Of a DNA stretch of 8,587 nt, positions 5,612 through 8,587 are shown piece by piece. Origin of the DNA: Pseudobdellovibrionaceae bacterium. Lineage in GTDB: Bacteria; Bdellovibrionota; Bdellovibrionia; Bdellovibrionales; JAMPXM01. The position numbers and the translations under genes are program-made. The notes beneath the pieces were generated by a model. The model was given only the letters and a program-made list of their open reading frames with translations. It did no database searches and was not told the DNA's origin. The DNA is taken from positions 1-8,587 of the forward strand of contig CAJYIL010000454.1 of assembly GCA_913774795.1 (NCBI GenBank), written 5' to 3'. Every line of letters begins with the position of its first letter. The stretch's first letter is position 1.

Positions 5612-6969
5612 AAAAAAAAGATCCCCGCCTGAAACTCCTCGTCGTCGACGATGACGAACTGATCGCCGCCTCCATTCGCATCAGCTTGCCGTCGAACTGG
5701 AGAATGACCCACGCCACTGGTCTAGCCGGCGCGCACGGGGGGCCTTTTACGGCTGCGTTTTGCGATATGCACCTCACCGGAGATTTGTCGCGCGCCGAAG
5801 GCGTGCAAGTGGTGCAAAAGCTCCGCGCCGCCGACCCGCACCTCGAGCTCATCGCGATGTCGGGCAACCTCGATCGCGAACTCATGGAAGCTTGTCTTAA
5901 GGCAGGCGCCAGCCGCTTCTTGGCTAAGCCTTTGAGCCCCGAGGAATTGAAACTGACTCTCGAAAAAATCGAAGCCCTTCTTCTGATTCGCGACGCGGCC
6001 AATCGCTCTCTTCCGACAACACCCTGGATCGGCGAGACATCTACATCGCAAAAAGTCAGACGAGACATCGCGCAACTTCGCGGTGAAGCCGGTCCCATTT
6101 TAATCGAAGGCGAATCCGGAACCGGAAAAGAAGTCGCTACCGGATTGATTCACGCGCAAGAATCAAATTCGCGCGAAACGCGCCCTTTCATCAGCGTCAA
6201 CTTAGCTGCCCTGCCCGAAGCCGTTTTTGAATCTGAATTTTTTGGTCACGTGCGCGGCGCTTTTACCGGTGCCGATCAAAACAAGATGGGCTTGGCCGAA
6301 GCCGCTCACGGCGGCGATCTTTTCCTCGATGAAGTCGAAGCTCTCCCACTCTCACAACAAGCCAAGCTCCTGCGCTTTCTGGAATCCGGCGAAGTTCGTC
6401 GCGTCGGTGCGAAAGAGTCGATTCGCGTGAACGTTCGCGTGATCGCGGCGACCAATCGCAATCTCGATCAGATGGTCAAAGAGGGCAAATTCCGGGAAGA
6501 TCTTTTGTGGCGCCTCAACGGCCGCAAACTCAACCTCCCAACTCTCCGAGACCGGATCGACGATGTAGGCGCTCTTGCGACGTTCTTCCTCGATCTCGAG
6601 AAACCCCGCCGAAATAAAACTCTGCAGGCGGATGCGGTCGAGCGGCTCAAGAAGCACGACTGGCCGGGCAACGTACGAGAACTTAAGCGCGTCTGTGAAC
6701 AGCTCGCGCTCCACTCTCCCCTCCCGTTCATCCGCGCCGAAGACGCCGAGCGTGTTCTGCCCCGAACTGGACCTCTTCCGGCCACGGGCCCTTCGAATCT
6801 GGATCTCTCGAAAGGCCTCAATCCGCTCTTGGAGGAGTTCGAGGCCAGCTTGATCCGCCAAGCGCTCAAAGAAAATCCCGACATCGATCAAACCGCGCTG
6901 CTTCTAGGAATCTCGCGCTCCTCCCTGTATAAGAAAATCAAAGATTATAGCATCGAGACGCCCCGCTAG
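5605..6969 (+). CDS. NtrC-family sigma-54-dependent response regulator
   Basis: This is a full-length 454-residue three-domain activator. The receiver (about 8-125) has acidic pocket DDD (15-17), phospho-acceptor Asp54 (FCDMHL), Ser86 at the Thr/Ser switch and Lys108 (LAKPL). The AAA+ domain (about 140-365) has Walker A GESGTGKE (169-176), the sigma-54 loop GAFTGA (218-223), Walker B LFLDE (239-243), sensor I AATNR (281-285), the arginine-finger segment FREDLLWRL (297-305) and sensor II WPGNVREL (353-360). The C-terminal Fis-type HTH is at about 410-450 (DQTALLLGISRSSLYKKI). It should activate RNA polymerase-sigma-54 when phosphorylated. Small departures are Walker B followed by VEAL instead of IGEL, and LNGRKLNLPTL where LNVFPIRLPPL is usual. 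No dedicated kinase adjoins it; the kinase at 1035-2372 is a candidate partner by proximity only. ATG 5605 has no Shine-Dalgarno and may head a leaderless mRNA. Target genes are unknown. Confidence 0.96.
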   Translation: MTEKKDPRLKLLVVDDDELIAASIRISLPSNWRMTHATGLAGAHGGPFTAAFCDMHLTGDLSRAEGVQVVQKLRAADPHLELIAMSGNLDRELMEACLKAGASRFLAKPLSPEELKLTLEKIEALLLIRDAANRSLPTTPWIGETSTSQKVRRDIAQLRGEAGPILIEGESGTGKEVATGLIHAQESNSRETRPFISVNLAALPEAVFESEFFGHVRGAFTGADQNKMGLAEAAHGGDLFLDEVEALPLSQQAKLLRFLESGEVRRVGAKESIRVNVRVIAATNRNLDQMVKEGKFREDLLWRLNGRKLNLPTLRDRIDDVGALATFFLDLEKPRRNKTLQADAVERLKKHDWPGNVRELKRVCEQLALHSPLPFIRAEDAERVLPRTGPLPATGPSNLDLSKGLNPLLEEFEASLIRQALKENPDIDQTALLLGISRSSLYKKIKDYSIETPR

Positions 6970-6988
6970 TTTGAACGGCGGGCCGTCC

Positions 6989-7005
6989 AGGAGCGTAAAG
7001 CCTTG
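6989..7005 (+). promoter_or_regulatory. Ribosome binding site that decides a TTG start
   Basis: AGGAG at 6989-6993 lies 9 bases before TTG 7003-7005. It is the strongest Shine-Dalgarno in the 33-base gap after the activator gene and supports TTG as the CdsA-like start. The 9-base string AGGAGCGTA here also occurs at 2739-2747 before the flavoprotein gene, where it sits in a hairpin. No terminator is visible in the gap, so read-through from the activator gene is possible. Confidence 0.6.
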
Positions 7006-7932
7006 CAAGAAACATCTCTCTGGAACGACCCGCTTTATCGCCAAACGGTTTATCTCGTCGTGGGCGTTTTGTTCGTCGTGGGTCTCGCTCTCTTCCCGTT
7101 CCGCAACAAGAATACGCACACGCAAGCTCACTGGGCGTCTTTAAAGAGTTGGCTTTTTGCGGCGCCGATTCTCTTGGGGCTGTGCGGTCTCCCGAAGCTC
7201 TGGCCTTTGATCGTCATGACGGCGATGGCGGCATGGGGCGCAAAAATTTTCTTCCAGATGATGGGCATGTATCACCGCTCAAACTTCGTTTGGGCGACTT
7301 ACATCGGTGTGATCGGACTCGCCGTTGCGATTCACTTCGATCAACCCCGCCTCTATGATCTGGCGCCGATGATTTTCCTGGGTGTCATCTGTTTAATTCC
7401 GATCTTAAGAAACTCCGCGAAGCAGATGATCCAATACGTCGCCCTGACGCTCCTTTGCTTTTGCTTCTTGGGTTGGTCGTTTATGCACCTCGGTTGGATC
7501 TGGAAGCTCGAGGGCGGCCCTTACATGGTCATCTACATGATCATTCTCACCGAGGTTTGCGATAACTTTAATCTGCTGCTCTCTCGTCACATCGGAAAAA
7601 TCAAACTCTTCTCGCGCATCTCGCCGAGACGATCGCTTGAATCCGGTTTGATCGCGTTCGCTCTGACGATCGCTCTGGCCTGGGGTCTTCGCCACCTTCT
7701 CCCAGTTCGCACCGAAGTTTTCTGGATCACGACGGGACTCGTTTGCGCGCTCGGTGGCTCACTTGGCGATCTCGTTCTCTCGGTCATTCGTCGCGACCTA
7801 GGTATCAAGGACGCAGGCCCTTTCATCATCGGTCGCGGCGACTTGCTCACGATCATGGACCGTCTCATTTTCGTGGCACCCATCTTCTATTACGTGATGG
7901 TCTACTTGCTCGCGCATGAGGTCGTGAAGTGA
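7003..7932 (+). CDS. cdsA: Divergent CdsA-family phosphatidate cytidylyltransferase
   Basis: This 309-residue multi-pass inner-membrane protein has about eight hydrophobic segments (first near residues 12-30, last near 289-305). CdsA makes CDP-diacylglycerol from phosphatidate and CTP. Family signs lie in the C-terminal half: TEVCDNFNLLLSRHIGK (183-199) at the usual D-x-x-AY-x-x-GR-x-x-GK region, SPRRSLESG (207-215) for SPKKTxEG, GDLVLSVIRRDLGIKDAG (255-272) and a terminal MDR (285-287). Oddities are that the usual PGHGG-x-x-DR-x-D ending reads IGRGDLLTIMDRLI, so His is Arg, a Gly is Asp, two residues are inserted before DR and the final Asp is missing. It is therefore a divergent subfamily member, perhaps with altered substrate or activity. 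Start TTG 7003 has a good Shine-Dalgarno. The next gene, an acyltransferase making the CdsA substrate, overlaps by 4 bases. Family is confident; exact activity less so. Confidence 0.85.
   Translation: MQETSLWNDPLYRQTVYLVVGVLFVVGLALFPFRNKNTHTQAHWASLKSWLFAAPILLGLCGLPKLWPLIVMTAMAAWGAKIFFQMMGMYHRSNFVWATYIGVIGLAVAIHFDQPRLYDLAPMIFLGVICLIPILRNSAKQMIQYVALTLLCFCFLGWSFMHLGWIWKLEGGPYMVIYMIILTEVCDNFNLLLSRHIGKIKLFSRISPRRSLESGLIAFALTIALAWGLRHLLPVRTEVFWITTGLVCALGGSLGDLVLSVIRRDLGIKDAGPFIIGRGDLLTIMDRLIFVAPIFYYVMVYLLAHEVVK
7918..7931 (+). promoter_or_regulatory. Ribosome binding site supporting a GTG start
   Basis: GAGG at 7918-7921 lies 7 bases before GTG 7929-7931, inside the last codons of the CdsA-like gene. 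The GTGA overlaps the CdsA-like stop. The next in-frame ATG (7962) has no comparable Shine-Dalgarno, so GTG is preferred. Confidence 0.5.
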
Positions 7933-8587
7933 AGGAATGGGATTACGAGAACGAGCAATGGATGGGGCTTCCGAGTTATCTCAAGCATCTCCCGCTCTTC
8001 ACGCGACACTTGGATTTTGTTTCGATCATCTTCCGTACGTTGTGGTCGATCGTTTTGAAATACGGTTTCTACAAGTTCTACATTCGCCTTAAAGTGAAGG
8101 GCGATTTCAAAGAGATCTACCGCAATTATCCGCGGCTTCTCGTGATTTCCAATCACGCCTCTCACTTAGATGCCGTGAGCATCGCCGCGGCGATACCTTA
8201 TCGCTATTGGCTCAGTCTCTACATCGCCGCCGCGAAAGATTACTTCTTCTCCAACCCCGTCTTCACGTTTTTCTCCAAGCACTGCTTGGGCGCGATTCCC
8301 ATCGATCGTAAAGATAAAAAGGGCGAAGCGGTCGAACTCTGCATTACGCTTCTCAATAAACTCGACCGCATCTGGCTCATCATATTCCCGGAAGGCACGC
8401 GCTCGAAGGACGGCTACATCCAAAACTTCAAACGCGGCGTCTCTCTCTTTTCTGAGAAAACGACCACGCCACTTCTCTTTATCTATCTCGAAGGCGCAAG
8501 CCGCCTTTGGCCGAAAGGCGCGATCTTCGCGAAGCCCGGAAAACTTGTTCTGCACGTTGGCCCTGTTCATCCTCCGGCGCCGATCGA
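7929..8587 (+). CDS. plsC: PlsC-type lysophospholipid (1-acylglycerol-3-phosphate) acyltransferase, 3' partial
   Basis: From GTG 7929 the frame is open to the window end (219 codons), so the C-terminus is missing. The acyltransferase motifs appear in order: motif I NHASHLD (75-81, catalytic His76 and Asp81), motif II GAIPIDR (121-127), motif III FPEGTRS (153-159) and a motif IV-like TTPLLFIYLEGA (179-190). A hydrophobic, aromatic-rich N-terminal stretch (about residues 30-52) could anchor it to the membrane. The family moves an acyl chain from acyl-ACP or acyl-CoA to lysophosphatidate, giving phosphatidate, the substrate of the preceding CdsA-like gene. The 4-base overlap suggests one translationally coupled CDP-diacylglycerol unit. 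The PlsC superfamily also acylates other lysolipids, ornithine lipids and glycans, so substrate assignment rests on context. E. coli PlsC is about 245 residues; this protein has a longer N-terminus. Confidence 0.88.
   Translation, partial: MKEWDYENEQWMGLPSYLKHLPLFTRHLDFVSIIFRTLWSIVLKYGFYKFYIRLKVKGDFKEIYRNYPRLLVISNHASHLDAVSIAAAIPYRYWLSLYIAAAKDYFFSNPVFTFFSKHCLGAIPIDRKDKKGEAVELCITLLNKLDRIWLIIFPEGTRSKDGYIQNFKRGVSLFSEKTTTPLLFIYLEGASRLWPKGAIFAKPGKLVLHVGPVHPPAPI

Noticed and set aside
6352..6891. 179-codon open frame on the - strand inside the NtrC-type gene
   Set aside because: It is antisense to the conserved AAA+ and sensor II region and has no recognisable motif or ribosome binding site.
6960..6983. 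GC-rich hairpin after the NtrC-type gene as an intrinsic terminator
   Set aside because: CCCGC 6962-6966 can pair with GCGGG 6978-6982, but the stem is only 5 bp with an 11-base loop, and no T tract follows.
7874..7892. TGGCAC-containing sequence as a sigma-54 promoter for the acyltransferase gene
   Set aside because: TGGCAC is followed after 5 bases by TTCT, not TTGC, and it lies inside the CdsA-like coding region.
1..8587. CRISPR array, tRNA, rRNA, insertion sequence or prophage signature
   Set aside because: The sequence is almost entirely accounted for by ordinary coding genes. I saw no regularly spaced direct repeats, transposase motifs or RNA-gene structures.

Overview
The window looks like chromosomal DNA from a Gram-negative bacterium, most likely a Bdellovibrionota or former 'deltaproteobacterial' lineage. 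That placement is an inference and weakly supported. It rests on tightly packed signalling genes, a mid-50s GC content judged by eye, the use of TTG and GTG starts, an NtrC-type sigma-54 activator and inner-membrane phospholipid genes. I see no rRNA, tRNA, CRISPR array, insertion sequence or phage gene. About 98% of the window is coding and no intergenic gap exceeds 46 bases.

Region 1 (1-2725, + strand) is a compact phosphorelay cassette. In order it holds a response regulator whose receiver is followed by a degenerate PilZ-like domain (its 5' end lies outside the window), a stand-alone CheY-like receiver, a two-TM HAMP sensor histidine kinase and a stand-alone Hpt phosphotransfer protein. 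Junctions are 4-base overlaps or a 3-base gap, so the genes are probably one translationally coupled operon. None has a DNA-binding output domain.

Region 2 (2726-5558) is metabolic. Twenty-one bases after the Hpt gene comes a FAD-dependent D-2-hydroxyacid dehydrogenase, best read as D-2-hydroxyglutarate dehydrogenase. Its start codon and Shine-Dalgarno sequence lie inside an 8-bp perfect hairpin. Its 3' end overlaps a 74-residue gene that looks like an isolated histidine-kinase dimerisation/phosphoacceptor (DHp) hairpin with no ATPase domain. Facing these genes, with 3 bases between stop codons, is serA (3-phosphoglycerate dehydrogenase with an ACT domain). SerA and D-2-hydroxyglutarate dehydrogenase are a known functional couple: SerA can reduce 2-oxoglutarate to D-2-hydroxyglutarate, and the flavoenzyme reoxidises it.

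Region 3 (5559-6969) starts with a 46-base divergent intergenic region. A perfect 10-bp inverted repeat spans both start codons. A candidate sigma-70 promoter there would give a leaderless mRNA for the rightward gene, a full-length NtrC-family activator (receiver, AAA+ with GAFTGA, Fis-type HTH).

Region 4 (6970-8587, + strand) is a CDP-diacylglycerol module: a divergent CdsA-like phosphatidate cytidylyltransferase (TTG start) overlapping by 4 bases a PlsC-type acyltransferase (GTG start) that runs off the window end.

The most promising novelty is the combination, in one apparent operon, of a kinase, an Hpt, two receivers and an isolated DHp mini-protein with a D-2-hydroxyglutarate dehydrogenase whose start is occluded by a hairpin.
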